Of a stretch of 64,000 bases of DNA, positions 24,946-36,280 are shown piece after piece. Each line of letters opens with the position of its first letter. Positions within the stretch are counted from its first letter, which is position 1. Under the pieces are notes generated by a model. The model saw only the letters and a list, made by a program, of their open reading frames with translations. It was not told the DNA's origin and made no database searches. Location of the stretch: contig NZ_JBLZNC010000002.1 of the NCBI RefSeq assembly GCF_048553715.1, positions 124,001-188,000 on the forward strand, given 5' to 3'. A program made the translations under genes and the position numbers. The DNA is from Sagittula sp048553715. Lineage in GTDB: Bacteria; Pseudomonadota; Alphaproteobacteria; Rhodobacterales; Rhodobacteraceae.

Positions 24946-25986
24946 ATGTCCGATCTGTCGATCCGCACCGAAGGCCGCGCAGGCCGCATCACCCTGACCC
25001 GCGAGGCGGCGCTGAACGCGCTGTCTTATGATATGTGTCTGGCCATCGAGGCCGCACTGGACCGCTGGCGCGATGACACGTCCGTGGCGCTGGTCATTCT
25101 GGACGCCGCAGGCCCGCGCGCCTTTTGCGCCGGTGGCGATATTGCCCAGATGTACCACACGGGGCGTGCGGGCGAATACGACTATGCCCGCAGGTTCTGG
25201 CGCGATGAATACCGGCTGAATGCCAAACTGGCGGCCTATCCCAAACCGGTCGTCTCCTTCATGCAAGGGTTCACCATGGGCGGCGGGGTTGGTCTTGGTG
25301 GTCATGTTAGCCACCGCGTCGTTGGCGAAACCGCCAAGATCGCCATGCCGGAGGTGTCTATCGGCTTTATCCCCGATGTGGGCGGCACCTATCTGCTGGC
25401 CCGCGCCCCCGGTCATCTGGGGGAATACCTAGGGCTGACGGCGCATCGCATGACAGCAGCGGATGCCATCCATGCCGGGTTCGCCGATCACTACATCCCC
25501 GAGGACCAATGGCCGAGCGTCAAGGACCGCTTGGCCGAGACTGGCGACATTGCCCCCCTACAGAATGCGCAGCAAACGCCGCCCGTCTCTGCACTGGCCG
25601 CGCAACAAGAGCGGATTGATGCGGTGTTTGGCGCCGCCGATATCGCGCAGATCCTGTCGCAGCTTGGTGACAGCGACTGGGACAACACCACGCGCGAGAC
25701 GCTGCAGCGCATGTCGCCCCTGTCGCTTGAGATGACCCTGCGTCTGGTCCGAGAGCTGCGCGGGCCGGATATGACCATGCCGCGCGCCTTGCAGGCGGAA
25801 TATCGCATCAGCCACCGCATCATGGAGCGGGGCGATTTCCTTGAAGGGATCCGCGCCGCCATTATCGACAAGGACAAATCACCAAAGTGGCAGCACGCCC
25901 ATGGGCAAGTGCCACCTGACGAGGTCGCGCAGATCATGGCCCCCTTGGGCAATGATGAGTGGACATTCACGGAGGGACAGACATGA
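24946..25986 (+). CDS. 3-hydroxyisobutyryl-CoA hydrolase (enoyl-CoA hydratase/isomerase family)
   Basis: 346 residues, the long crotonase form typical of HIBYL-CoA hydrolase. CAGGDIAQMYHTG and GFTMGGGVGLGGHVSHRVV form the oxyanion hole. MPEVSIGFIPDVGGTYLLAR carries the catalytic Glu/Asp region in the HIBCH pattern. The extended C-terminal half (MSPLSLEMTLRLVRELRGPD) is absent from ordinary enoyl-CoA hydratases. It releases 3-hydroxyisobutyrate for the next enzyme; the two genes overlap by ATGA. Confidence 0.9.
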   Translation: MSDLSIRTEGRAGRITLTREAALNALSYDMCLAIEAALDRWRDDTSVALVILDAAGPRAFCAGGDIAQMYHTGRAGEYDYARRFWRDEYRLNAKLAAYPKPVVSFMQGFTMGGGVGLGGHVSHRVVGETAKIAMPEVSIGFIPDVGGTYLLARAPGHLGEYLGLTAHRMTAADAIHAGFADHYIPEDQWPSVKDRLAETGDIAPLQNAQQTPPVSALAAQQERIDAVFGAADIAQILSQLGDSDWDNTTRETLQRMSPLSLEMTLRLVRELRGPDMTMPRALQAEYRISHRIMERGDFLEGIRAAIIDKDKSPKWQHAHGQVPPDEVAQIMAPLGNDEWTFTEGQT

Positions 25987-26864
25987 AGATCGGCTTTATC
26001 GGACTGGGCAACATGGGGGCGCCGATGGCGCGCAACCTTGCCGCGGCTGGCCATGAGGTGACCGGCTTTGACGTGGCGGGCGTCACCGCCGAGGGCGTAA
26101 TCCCCGCCGACAGCGCAGCGCAGGCCGTGGCCGCCGCAGATGTGGTCATCACCATGCTGCCCAACGGGGATATCCTGCGCAGCGTGGCCGCCGACATCAT
26201 CACCCATATGACGGCCGGCGCGGTGCTGCTGGACTGTTCAACCGTTGACGTGGGGTCTGCGCGGGCAGTTGCCAACTTGTGCGAACAGGCGGGCATGGGG
26301 TCGCTGGATGCGCCGGTCTCTGGCGGGATCGGCGGGGCGGCTGCGGGCACGCTGACCTTTATGGTCGGCGGCGCAGAGGCGGATTTTGCCAAGGCCAAGC
26401 CGCTGTTCGACATTATGGGCCAGAAGGCCGTGCATTGCGGCGCCTCTGGCAATGGGCAGGCGGCCAAGATCTGCAACAACATGATCCTCGGGGTGACAAT
26501 GATCGCCACCTGCGAGGCGTTTTCGCTGGCCGATAAGCTGGGCCTGTCGCGCGAGGCCATGTTCGATGTTGTCTCGACCTCTTCGGGTTATTCATGGTCA
26601 ATGAATGCCTATTGCCCCGCCCCCGGCGTGGGGCCGACCTCGCCCGCAGACAATGAGTATACCCCGGGGTTTGCGGCGGAACTGATGCTCAAAGACCTGC
26701 GGCTGAGCCAACAGGCTGCCGAGGCCGCGCAGGCTGACACCCCCATGGGCCAAACCGCAACAGAGCTGTACCGCGCCTTCGTCGAGGATGAGGACGGCCG
26801 TGGTCGCGACTTTTCCGCCATGCTGCCACGCTTGGCGGCACGAAGCCGCCCGAAACAAGATTGA
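25983..26864 (+). CDS. mmsB: 3-hydroxyisobutyrate dehydrogenase
   Basis: 293 residues of the beta-hydroxyacid dehydrogenase family. It starts with the Rossmann motif GFIGLGNMGAPMARNL. The substrate-binding DAPVSGGIGGAAAGTLTFMVGG is near residue 115, and the catalytic lysine lies in GNGQAAKICNNM. It oxidises 3-hydroxyisobutyrate to methylmalonate semialdehyde, the substrate of MmsA 6 kb upstream. The start overlaps the hydrolase stop, so the two are translationally coupled. It is the last gene of the operon. Confidence 0.95.
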   Translation: MKIGFIGLGNMGAPMARNLAAAGHEVTGFDVAGVTAEGVIPADSAAQAVAAADVVITMLPNGDILRSVAADIITHMTAGAVLLDCSTVDVGSARAVANLCEQAGMGSLDAPVSGGIGGAAAGTLTFMVGGAEADFAKAKPLFDIMGQKAVHCGASGNGQAAKICNNMILGVTMIATCEAFSLADKLGLSREAMFDVVSTSSGYSWSMNAYCPAPGVGPTSPADNEYTPGFAAELMLKDLRLSQQAAEAAQADTPMGQTATELYRAFVEDEDGRGRDFSAMLPRLAARSRPKQD

Positions 26865-26966
26865 TATCAAGCGGATTTTCGCGCTCAGGCCACAGCGGCC
26901 AAAAAAAATGCGACCAAACCCTTCGGTTCCTGCGTTAAGTCCCTGAACGCAAAACAGGAGAGCAGA

Positions 26967-27314
26967 ATGTTTCGCATCCTCACCGCCGCCGCTGTGGCCG
27001 CCTCGACCCTCATGCTGCCCATGCAGGCCAGCGCCGCAAACAATGGCTGCCCGCCGGGACTGGCGAAAAAGCACAATGGCTGTCAGGCCCCGGGTCAGGC
27101 CAAAAAGCAGGACGACCGCCGCGACTATGACCGCCGCGATTACAGCCGGGGCGACCGTCTGCCAGACACTTACGTGATCATTCAGAACCCCGAACGCTAC
27201 GGGCTGCGCCGTGACCGCACCTACTACCGCAATGGCGATCAGGTCTATCAGGTGGACAAGGACACGCGCAAAGTGCTGGCCGTGATTGGCGCAATTGCCG
27301 CGCTGGCGGACTGA
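26967..27314 (+). CDS. small exported RcnB-like protein
   Basis: 115 residues with a Sec signal peptide (MFRILTAAAVAASTLMLPMQ, cleaved near Ala23). Then come NNGCPPGLAKKHNGCQAPGQ, an Arg/Asp-rich low-complexity stretch and a C-terminal RcnB-like domain (RLPDTYVIIQNPERYGLR, TYYRNGDQVYQVD). It is likely periplasmic; any metal-homeostasis or stress role is only by analogy to RcnB. Proteins of this type are sometimes mislabelled as excinuclease subunits. ACAGGAGAGCAGA precedes the ATG. Confidence 0.75.
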   Translation: MFRILTAAAVAASTLMLPMQASAANNGCPPGLAKKHNGCQAPGQAKKQDDRRDYDRRDYSRGDRLPDTYVIIQNPERYGLRRDRTYYRNGDQVYQVDKDTRKVLAVIGAIAALAD

Positions 27315-27372
27315 TCGACAGATTAACCCACGTGTCTCGCGCTGTTCACATTTGCGCGGGATGCGGCCCCGT

Positions 27373-27401
27373 TTGACAGAAATCAATTCACATAAAGAAT
27401 T
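27373..27401 (+). promoter_or_regulatory. sigma-70-type promoter candidate for the DUF2892 gene
   Basis: A perfect TTGACA at 27373-27378 is followed after 16 nt by AAGAAT. The surrounding 27380-27410 region is AT-rich, unlike its neighbours. It lies about 45 nt before the start codon. Confidence 0.5.
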
Positions 27402-27446
27402 CTGAATACATACTACCCCCAGACCATACATTCAGGGGAGTACGAG

Positions 27447-27647
27447 ATGAAAAAGAACGTAGGCAAGACAGATCGCATCATCCGCGCCATCGCGGGCGCA
27501 GTATTGCTGATTGCAGCGCTTACCGCACTTGGTGGCGGGTTGGCATGGGTTGTCGGGATTATCGGCGCGGTCCTTTTCGGCACAGCGGCGGCAAGCCACT
27601 GCCCGCCCTACACGCTTTTGGGCATCAACACCTGCAAAACCCGCTGA
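27447..27647 (+). CDS. DUF2892 (YgaP-like) small membrane protein
   Basis: 66 residues: MKKNVGKTDRIIRAIAGAVL, then a second helix and the C-terminal SHCPPYTLLGINTCKTR, a signature of DUF2892 proteins. Two membrane helices and two cysteines near the end are visible. The family includes the membrane tail of YgaP rhodanese; here no rhodanese is fused or adjacent. CAGGGGAGTACGAG precedes the ATG. Confidence 0.9.
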   Translation: MKKNVGKTDRIIRAIAGAVLLIAALTALGGGLAWVVGIIGAVLFGTAAASHCPPYTLLGINTCKTR

Positions 27648-27650
27648 GCG

Positions 27651-28610
27651 TCATTCGGCGGCAATGCTTTCTGGCGGGGCGGTAAAGGGCTGCGCCGGGT
27701 CCTCTAACACACCGCAACTGCGCTGGGCCAAGGCGATGATCCGGTCCGCCCGTTCGCGGGTCATGGCGGCCCCGATATCAATCGCCTCCGCCGCACGGTA
27801 GAGTTCGAGTATCGATATATGCACCAGCTCGCCTTTGATCGTCAGATCGGGCGGGTCTGCGGCCTCGCGCGCTTTGCGCATGAATTCCATCATGATACCG
27901 ATCGAGACGGACAAAACCTCGCCATAGGCGGGGGTCGGCTCGCGCCGCCCGCCTTCGGGCAGGACACCGGCCAGTTGCGCGGGCAAAGCATTGCGCAGGC
28001 TGGACACACCCATTTTGTCCCACAGACCGGGGCGATCCTGCGGCTCCCACAGGACGCCATCCTCTGGTGGGGCATCAGGGTTGATGGCAATGCAGCAATC
28101 CGCCCCCAGCGCGCGCACCGCAGAGCTGGGCACCGGGTTGATCAGCCCGCCATCCAGCAGCCAGCGTCCGCGCACTTTGGTCGGGGTGAAGATACCGGGG
28201 ATGGACACAGAGGCCCGCACCGCGTCGGCCAGATTGCCCTCATGCAACCAGACCTCGCGCCCCGTGGCCATGTCGCAGGCGACCGCAAGGTAAGGTTTGT
28301 CCAGATCCTCGATCCGTTCGGGCAAGCCGATGTCGCTCAGCAGTTGCGCAACGGCCTTGCCCTCGACAAAGCCACCGCCCGCCATGCGCAGATCAAGGTA
28401 TTGCAGGAACTTCGCCTGGGTCAGCCCGCGGCTCCATTCCTCCAGCGCGTCGAGCTTGCCACCGGCCCAGGCCGCGCCGACCAGCGCACCGATGGAACAG
28501 CCTGCGACCACGTCCGGTTCGACGCCCATGTCGCGCATCGCTTTGAGCGCGCCGATGTGGCACCACCCTCTTGCCCCACCGGCACCCAGCGCCAGACCCA
28601 GTTTGCTCAC
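27651..28610 (-). CDS. patatin-like phospholipase family protein (RssA-like)
   Basis: 319 residues. The patatin catalytic elements are present: oxyanion GAGGARGWCHIGAL (residues 9-22), nucleophile Ser39 in GCSIG, and catalytic Asp in LLDGGLINPVP. No signal peptide is seen, so a cytoplasmic serine acyl-hydrolase is expected. It is convergent with the DUF2892 gene, with only 3 nt between the stops, and 33 nt downstream of uvrA. Confidence 0.9.
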   Translation of the reverse strand: MSKLGLALGAGGARGWCHIGALKAMRDMGVEPDVVAGCSIGALVGAAWAGGKLDALEEWSRGLTQAKFLQYLDLRMAGGGFVEGKAVAQLLSDIGLPERIEDLDKPYLAVACDMATGREVWLHEGNLADAVRASVSIPGIFTPTKVRGRWLLDGGLINPVPSSAVRALGADCCIAINPDAPPEDGVLWEPQDRPGLWDKMGVSSLRNALPAQLAGVLPEGGRREPTPAYGEVLSVSIGIMMEFMRKAREAADPPDLTIKGELVHISILELYRAAEAIDIGAAMTRERADRIIALAQRSCGVLEDPAQPFTAPPESIAAE

Positions 28611-28643
28611 CAGCCACCCCTTTCACAGGCAGGCGGGGAAGCG

Positions 28644-31514
<2,871 letters not shown>

Positions 31515-31582
31515 GGCAGTCCTCGGCAGTCTCGACCGCCCTTACATAGGGCAGTTGCTAACGCAGGCCAATGGGGCGCAAG

Positions 31583-31597
31583 GAACATTTAACGAAC
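31583..31597. promoter_or_regulatory. LexA (SOS) box upstream of uvrA
   Basis: GAAC-ATTTAAC-GAAC on this strand reads GTTC-N7-GTTC in the uvrA direction. This is the alphaproteobacterial LexA consensus, placed 69 nt before the uvrA ATG. uvrA is a classical SOS gene, so both the motif and its position fit. Confidence 0.85.
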
Positions 31598-31605
31598 ATA
31601 ACCAT

Positions 31606-31632
31606 CGGGCCGGCAGAAATTCCACCGGCCCG
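31606..31632 (-). terminator. terminator-like hairpin at the end of the agl operon
   Basis: CGGGCCGG / CCGGCCCG perfect 8-bp stem with an 11-nt loop, starting 9 nt after the aglK stop. It is followed leftward by ATGGTTATGTT, only weakly U-rich. It also separates agl transcription from the uvrA promoter. Confidence 0.6.
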
Positions 31633-31640
31633 CCCGCCGA

Positions 31641-32735
31641 TCAGGCGTCGCGATACAAAAGCGATTGCCCGTTGGCGAAGATATGCACCTTGGCAGGCTC
31701 TGCACCAAGGCTGACGGTCTTGCCGCGCATCCCCTCGTGGATGCCGGGCAGTTTGGCGACCACGGGGGCCGCCCCGTCCTGTGCGGCAAAGTACAGCAAA
31801 GTGACCTCGCCCAAGGCTTCGGTGATGTCGACCCTGCCGGTAAAGGCTGCTGTATCGGAGGTTTCGACAAAATCCTCAGGCCGGATGCCCACGTTGACGG
31901 CCAGCCCGATATCGGACGCGGCTGTGGGCACATCGGACACCACCTCGCCCCCACCGGCCAGTCGGATACGGGTCTGCGGGCCGGTTTCTGTCACCTCGCC
32001 CGCCAGCAGGTTCATCGACGGCGAGCCGATAAACTGCGCCACAAACTCATTGCGCGGACGCTCATACAGCTCAAGAGGCGCGCCCACCTGCGCGATGCCC
32101 TTGTTGGCCAGAACCACGATCCGGCTGGCAAGTGTCATCGCCTCTACCTGATCGTGGGTGACATAGATCATCGTGCGATCCGGCATCGTCTCCTTGAGCT
32201 GCGCGATCTCGATCCGTGTCGCCACGCGCAGCGCCGCGTCAAGGTTCGACAGCGGCTCGTCGAACAAGAACACCTTGGGATCGCGCACGATGGACCGCCC
32301 GATGGCCACCCGCTGCCGTTGCCCGCCCGACAGCGCCTTTGGCAGACGGTCAAGATAGGGATCAAGCTGCAGCATCTTGGCCGCCCGCGTCACCGCCGCG
32401 TCGATCTCGTCGGGGGTTTTCTTGGCCAGCTTCAACGCAAAGGCCATGTTCTCGCGCACGGTCATATGCGGGTACAGCGCATAGGACTGGAACACCATGG
32501 CGATGCCGCGCTGCGCGGGCGGCACATCATTGACCACCTGCCCGTCAATCTCCAGCGTCCCGCCCGAGATCTTTTCCAGCCCCGCAATCATCCGCAACAG
32601 GGTCGATTTCCCGCAGCCGGAGGGGCCGACGAAGACGATCAGCTCCCCTGCCTCGATTTCAAGGTTGATGTCTTCAAGGACGCTGACCGCGCCCCCGTAG
32701 AGCTTGTCGACATGCGTCAGTTTCAATCCGGCCAT
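31641..32735 (-). CDS. aglK: alpha-glucoside ABC transporter ATP-binding protein
   Basis: A 364-residue member of the MalK/UgpC group. The ABC domain (about 1-235) has Walker A GPSGCGKST near residue 37, signature LSGGQRQRVAIGRS, Walker B VFLFDEP and the switch histidine in YVTHDQ. A C-terminal OB/TOBE regulatory domain (about 240-364) follows. It energises AglFG. It is the last gene of the leftward agl operon, 12 nt after aglA. Confidence 0.92.
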   Translation of the reverse strand: MAGLKLTHVDKLYGGAVSVLEDINLEIEAGELIVFVGPSGCGKSTLLRMIAGLEKISGGTLEIDGQVVNDVPPAQRGIAMVFQSYALYPHMTVRENMAFALKLAKKTPDEIDAAVTRAAKMLQLDPYLDRLPKALSGGQRQRVAIGRSIVRDPKVFLFDEPLSNLDAALRVATRIEIAQLKETMPDRTMIYVTHDQVEAMTLASRIVVLANKGIAQVGAPLELYERPRNEFVAQFIGSPSMNLLAGEVTETGPQTRIRLAGGGEVVSDVPTAASDIGLAVNVGIRPEDFVETSDTAAFTGRVDITEALGEVTLLYFAAQDGAAPVVAKLPGIHEGMRGKTVSLGAEPAKVHIFANGQSLLYRDA

Positions 32736-32747
32736 CGGTGTTCCCCC

Positions 32748-34376
32748 TTAGACTTTGAGCGCCAGCGCAGGCTGCCACGGCCCCAGATGCAGTTTGCCAT
32801 CCGGCCCCGGCGCGACGCTGCCCAGCTCTTGGCCGATCTGGTGCCACTGGCCTGCGGGTGCGTCGATGGTTGCGGGATCACCCGACAGGTTGACCGCGAC
32901 AAAGATCACCTCGTCCCCATGGCTGCGCGTAAAGGTGACCACATCGCCCTCATGGGTGACCTTGGAATGCGCGCCCTTGGTCAACGCCTTGTGCGCATGA
33001 CGAAAGCCGATGGCCCGCCGGTAGTGATGCAGCAACGCGCCGGGGTCGCGTTCCTGTTCGGACACCGCATTGGGCAGATGCATATGCGAAACCGGCAGCC
33101 ACGGGCTGGCCGCGGTAAAGCCGCCGTTCTGGTTCGAATTGTCCCACGGCATCGGCGTCCGGCACCCGTCGCGGCCTTTGAACTCGGGCCAGAACTGGAT
33201 GCCGTAGGGGTCTTGCAGATCCTCGAAGGGGACATCCGCCTCTGGCAGGCCCAGCTCTTCACCCTGATAGATGCAGACCGACCCGCGCAGGCACATCATC
33301 AGCGTGGTCATCGCCCGTGCTGCTGCAGGCCCCAGATCCCAACGTGTCGGATGGCGCACCACGTCATGGTTGGAATAGGCCCAGCAGGCCCAGCCTTCGG
33401 GGGCCTTTTCGTCCACGTCCTCCATCACCTGCACAACGCGTGCGGCGGTGGGTTTGTCGCTGGCAAGGAATTCAAAGGAATAGCACATGTGGACGCGGTT
33501 ATCGCCCTTTGTGTACTCGCCCATGATCTCCAGCCCCATCTGGCTGTCACCAACCTCGCCCACGGCGGTGGCTGCGGGGTATTCATCCAGCAAGGCGCGG
33601 AACCGTTCCAGAAAGGCAAGGTTCTCTGGCCGGTTCTTGTCGTACAGGTGCAGCTGGTGATTGTAGGGGTTCACCTTTGGCGCGGTGCTGTCGTTGCGCT
33701 CCTCCGGTGGCAAGGGCGGGTTGTCACGCAATTCCAAGTCGTGGAAGTAGAAGTTGATCGTATCCAGACGGAAGCCATCCACCCCCCGGTCCAGCCAGAA
33801 GCGCACCACATCCAGCAACGCATCCTGCACCTGCGGATTGTGCAGGTTCAGGTCGGGCTGTTCGACCAGAAAGTTGTGCTGGTAATATTGTTCGCGGCCC
33901 GCATGCCATTGCCAGCCCGGCCCGCCAAAGATCGACAGCCAGTTGGTGGGCGGCGTGCCATCGGGCTTGGGATCGGCCCAGACATACCAATCGGCCTTGG
34001 GGTTGTCCTTGGACGACTTGGATTCGATGAACCACGGATGATCCTTCGAGGTATGCGACAGCACCAGATCGATCATGACCTTGATGCCGTAGCTGTGCGC
34101 GGTCTCCACCAGAACGTCGAAATCGCTCAGCGTGCCGAACATAGGATCGACATCGCAGTAATCGCTGACGTCGTAGCCGAAATCCTTCATCGGAGAGGTG
34201 AAGAACGGCGAAATCCAGATCGCATCCACCCCGAGCGAGGCAATATGCGGTATACGGCCCGTGATGCCGTTCAGGTCGCCAATGCCGTCGCCGTTGCTGT
34301 CCTGATAGGAGCGCGGGTAGATCTGGTAGATCACCGCACCGCGCCACCAGTCCTTGTCTACTGTCTGCTCATTCAT
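32748..34376 (-). CDS. aglA: alpha-glucosidase, GH13 family
   Basis: A 542-residue cytoplasmic GH13 enzyme that hydrolyses imported alpha-glucosides (sucrose, maltose, trehalose type). The catalytic triad is visible: nucleophile Asp205 (GFRLDTINF), acid/base Glu274 (AVGEVGD) and stabiliser Asp338 (SNHDVVRH). The early motif YQIYPRSYQDSNGDGIGDL is typical of oligo-1,6-glucosidase-like members. ATG 34376 (MNEQTVDKDWWRG) is preferred; in-frame starts at 34391 and GTG 34400 exist. A 175-nt spacer separates it from the preceding operon gene. Confidence 0.93.
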   Translation of the reverse strand: MNEQTVDKDWWRGAVIYQIYPRSYQDSNGDGIGDLNGITGRIPHIASLGVDAIWISPFFTSPMKDFGYDVSDYCDVDPMFGTLSDFDVLVETAHSYGIKVMIDLVLSHTSKDHPWFIESKSSKDNPKADWYVWADPKPDGTPPTNWLSIFGGPGWQWHAGREQYYQHNFLVEQPDLNLHNPQVQDALLDVVRFWLDRGVDGFRLDTINFYFHDLELRDNPPLPPEERNDSTAPKVNPYNHQLHLYDKNRPENLAFLERFRALLDEYPAATAVGEVGDSQMGLEIMGEYTKGDNRVHMCYSFEFLASDKPTAARVVQVMEDVDEKAPEGWACWAYSNHDVVRHPTRWDLGPAAARAMTTLMMCLRGSVCIYQGEELGLPEADVPFEDLQDPYGIQFWPEFKGRDGCRTPMPWDNSNQNGGFTAASPWLPVSHMHLPNAVSEQERDPGALLHHYRRAIGFRHAHKALTKGAHSKVTHEGDVVTFTRSHGDEVIFVAVNLSGDPATIDAPAGQWHQIGQELGSVAPGPDGKLHLGPWQPALALKV

Positions 34377-34551
34377 TGTATCGTCTTCCATTGTCTTCAC
34401 GCGGAGGAGAGCGTGGTGAGTGTTTCGTCTTGACCCGCAATAGCGTAGGTCGTTTGAATAGCTTTCAGCCGCAACCTGTGGATTTTCAGAAGCTTAGTCA
34501 TTTTGCTCAGCATTTCTTAAGGTTCGTTAACCCGCCGCTCCGGGTCGTGGT
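34377..34551 (-). other. 175-nt AT-rich spacer inside the agl operon
   Basis: Between the exported-protein gene and aglA the sequence is clearly more AT-rich than its flanks. It holds a small ACCCG / CGGGT stem at 34530-34545. No open frame of credible coding character is present. A secondary promoter for aglA-aglK or a processing region is possible, but no clear -35/-10 pair is visible. Confidence 0.4.
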
Positions 34552-35091
34552 TCAACTTGAAGGGCTGCACCATTTTGCCTTGTAGTCGATCAGCGCCTGC
34601 GCCAACGCAAGGACGGGTGTGATGTCTTTCGCATCGAGGATCTCGTGAATCACGAAGCCCTGTGGCTGGGGTTGACCGAGGAGATGCGCGCCGCCGCCCG
34701 TTGGCGTGGCCTCGAAGCCTTCGGCCAAGGTGAGGATGATCTCTGCGCCGACCTCCAGATGCGGCAGCGGCGGATAAAGACCGTTCTCCGGGCCCGCTGG
34801 GTCGGGAATGGTGGTGCGCGCCAGATCAAAGGTCAATGCGCTGTCCAAGTCGATCGGGAACGGCGGGCCTTTGGTCATCCGGCGCTGCGTCACCAAGCAG
34901 CCGTCGAGCTCGAACAGGGTGACGGTGGACCACCCTGTCGGCTTCTTGGGAGACCACGGCCACCGGCCATCACTCATGCCAGGCACTTCGCTCCGCGACA
35001 GGGCCTCAATAGCACGGGCGTCTTGTTCCTGCGCGGTTCCGGCAGCCCAGAGGGGCGTGGCCGCGAGGAGGAAAACGGGCAGCAGTCTCAC
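34552..35091 (-). CDS. hypothetical exported protein of the agl operon
   Basis: 179 residues from a GTG at 35091 that overlaps the aglG stop (GTGA). It begins with a convincing signal peptide (MRLLPVFLLAATPLWAAG). The mature part contains SRSEVPGMSDGRWPWSPKKP, LFELDGCLVTQRRMTKG and GAEIILTLAEGFEATPTGGG. I recognise no domain. Translational coupling to the permease implies a role tied to alpha-glucoside uptake, perhaps periplasmic, but the sequence gives no mechanism. The reading frame stays open far upstream only because of GC bias. Confidence 0.72.
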   Translation of the reverse strand: MRLLPVFLLAATPLWAAGTAQEQDARAIEALSRSEVPGMSDGRWPWSPKKPTGWSTVTLFELDGCLVTQRRMTKGPPFPIDLDSALTFDLARTTIPDPAGPENGLYPPLPHLEVGAEIILTLAEGFEATPTGGGAHLLGQPQPQGFVIHEILDAKDITPVLALAQALIDYKAKWCSPSS

Positions 35092-36242
35092 TTTACAGAC
35101 CCCGCAAGCAGGCCGCGGACGAGGTAGCGTTGCATGGCAAAGAACACGGCCAGCGGCACAGCGATTGATACAAAAGCCGCAGTGGCGAGGATCTCCCAGT
35201 TGCCACCGCGCGATCCCAAAAGCTCGACGATGCGGTTGGTCATCACCGTCGTCTGGCCCGTGGCATCGATCAGGAAAACCTTGGCCACCAGCAGGTCGTT
35301 CCATGTCCACAGGAACTGGAAGATCGCAAAGCTGGCCAGCGCCGGAAAGCTCAGCGGCAGGATGATCTTGGTGAATATCTGGAACTCTGTCGCGCCGTCC
35401 ACACGGGCGTTTTCGATGATGTCACGGGGCAGACCGGCCATGTAGTTGCGCAACAGATAGATCGCCAGCGGCAGCCCGAACCCCGTATGCGCCAGCCAGA
35501 CGCCAAGGTATCCTTTGCCGATACCGATGCTTAGGTGCAGTTTGAGCAAGGGGATCAACGCCAGCTGCAGCGGCACCACCAACAGCCCCACCACAAAGGC
35601 CACCAACAACGCGCGGCCCGGGAAATCCATCCACGCCAGCGCATAGGCAGCAAAGGCCGCAACGACGATGGGGATGATTGTTGCGGGGATTGTCACGGTC
35701 ATGGTGCTGAAAAACGCTGTCGCCATGCTTTCGGACGCGTTGCCGCCACCCAGAACCTGTTCGTAGTTGTCCAGCGTGAATTCCGGTGGCACCACAGCGG
35801 TCACAAAGATCCGCTGCCCGCGCCGCCCCTTTATCTCGCTGTCGGCCTCCATGCGGTAATCACCGTTTTCCTGCAGCGTGATCCGCTCGCCGCCACGGGT
35901 TTCTGCGGTCTCTCCGACATCAAAGGCGCCGACATCGCGCGAGGAGATCCCCCAAGCAGAGATCGGCGCGGCGGGCATGCCCTCTTCGTCGAACAGATTG
36001 CCCGCGATCACCCATTGGTCCCCCTCGCGCACCTGCGCCGACGGGGCCGCCGTGCGCAGCGTCAGGTTCTGCTCGGCGGCAAAGGGCGCCTTCCACCATC
36101 CGGTCGTGGCAATCTGGTCTGCGGTCCGAAAGGACGACACAAACAGCCCCACCGTCGGGAACAGCCACAGCGCCACGATCAACACGACCGAGATATTCAC
36201 CGCCCAAGTCAGCGAGGATTTCGAGCCCGCAATATTGTCCAT
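35088..36242 (-). CDS. aglG: alpha-glucoside ABC transporter permease AglG
   Basis: A 384-residue MalG-type permease. Helix 1 (VNISVVLIVALWLFPTVGLF) is followed by an unusually large periplasmic insert of about 110 residues (about 45-155). The binding-protein-dependent permease core then has the EAA-like loop DGATEFQIFTKIILPLSFPA. The large loop is characteristic of AglG. The ATG at 36242 follows GAAGGAAGACCA. The start lies 38 nt after aglF and the stop overlaps the next gene. Confidence 0.92.
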   Translation of the reverse strand: MDNIAGSKSSLTWAVNISVVLIVALWLFPTVGLFVSSFRTADQIATTGWWKAPFAAEQNLTLRTAAPSAQVREGDQWVIAGNLFDEEGMPAAPISAWGISSRDVGAFDVGETAETRGGERITLQENGDYRMEADSEIKGRRGQRIFVTAVVPPEFTLDNYEQVLGGGNASESMATAFFSTMTVTIPATIIPIVVAAFAAYALAWMDFPGRALLVAFVVGLLVVPLQLALIPLLKLHLSIGIGKGYLGVWLAHTGFGLPLAIYLLRNYMAGLPRDIIENARVDGATEFQIFTKIILPLSFPALASFAIFQFLWTWNDLLVAKVFLIDATGQTTVMTNRIVELLGSRGGNWEILATAAFVSIAVPLAVFFAMQRYLVRGLLAGSVK

Positions 36243-36280
36243 TGGTCTTCCTTCTCGCAGCCTGTGCGATGTCGCGCCTG

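Noticed and set aside
26861..26870. TTGATATCAA as an FNR-type site
   Set aside because: FNR sites need a 4-nt spacer between TTGAT and ATCAA; here the halves overlap, and the palindrome includes the mmsB stop codon.
26879..26910. GGCC-ACAGC-GGCC with A-run as a terminator after mmsB
   Set aside because: For rightward transcription it is followed by A, not U; in the other direction no gene ends there.
31665..34433. A 922-codon open frame on the forward strand opposite aglK and aglA
   Set aside because: It is a shadow of two well-identified genes (ABC ATPase and GH13) and shows no domain or membrane pattern of its own.
34514..34527. TTAA-N6-TTAA as a CtrA site
   Set aside because: CtrA sites need a 7-nt spacer, and the location inside an operon is unusual.
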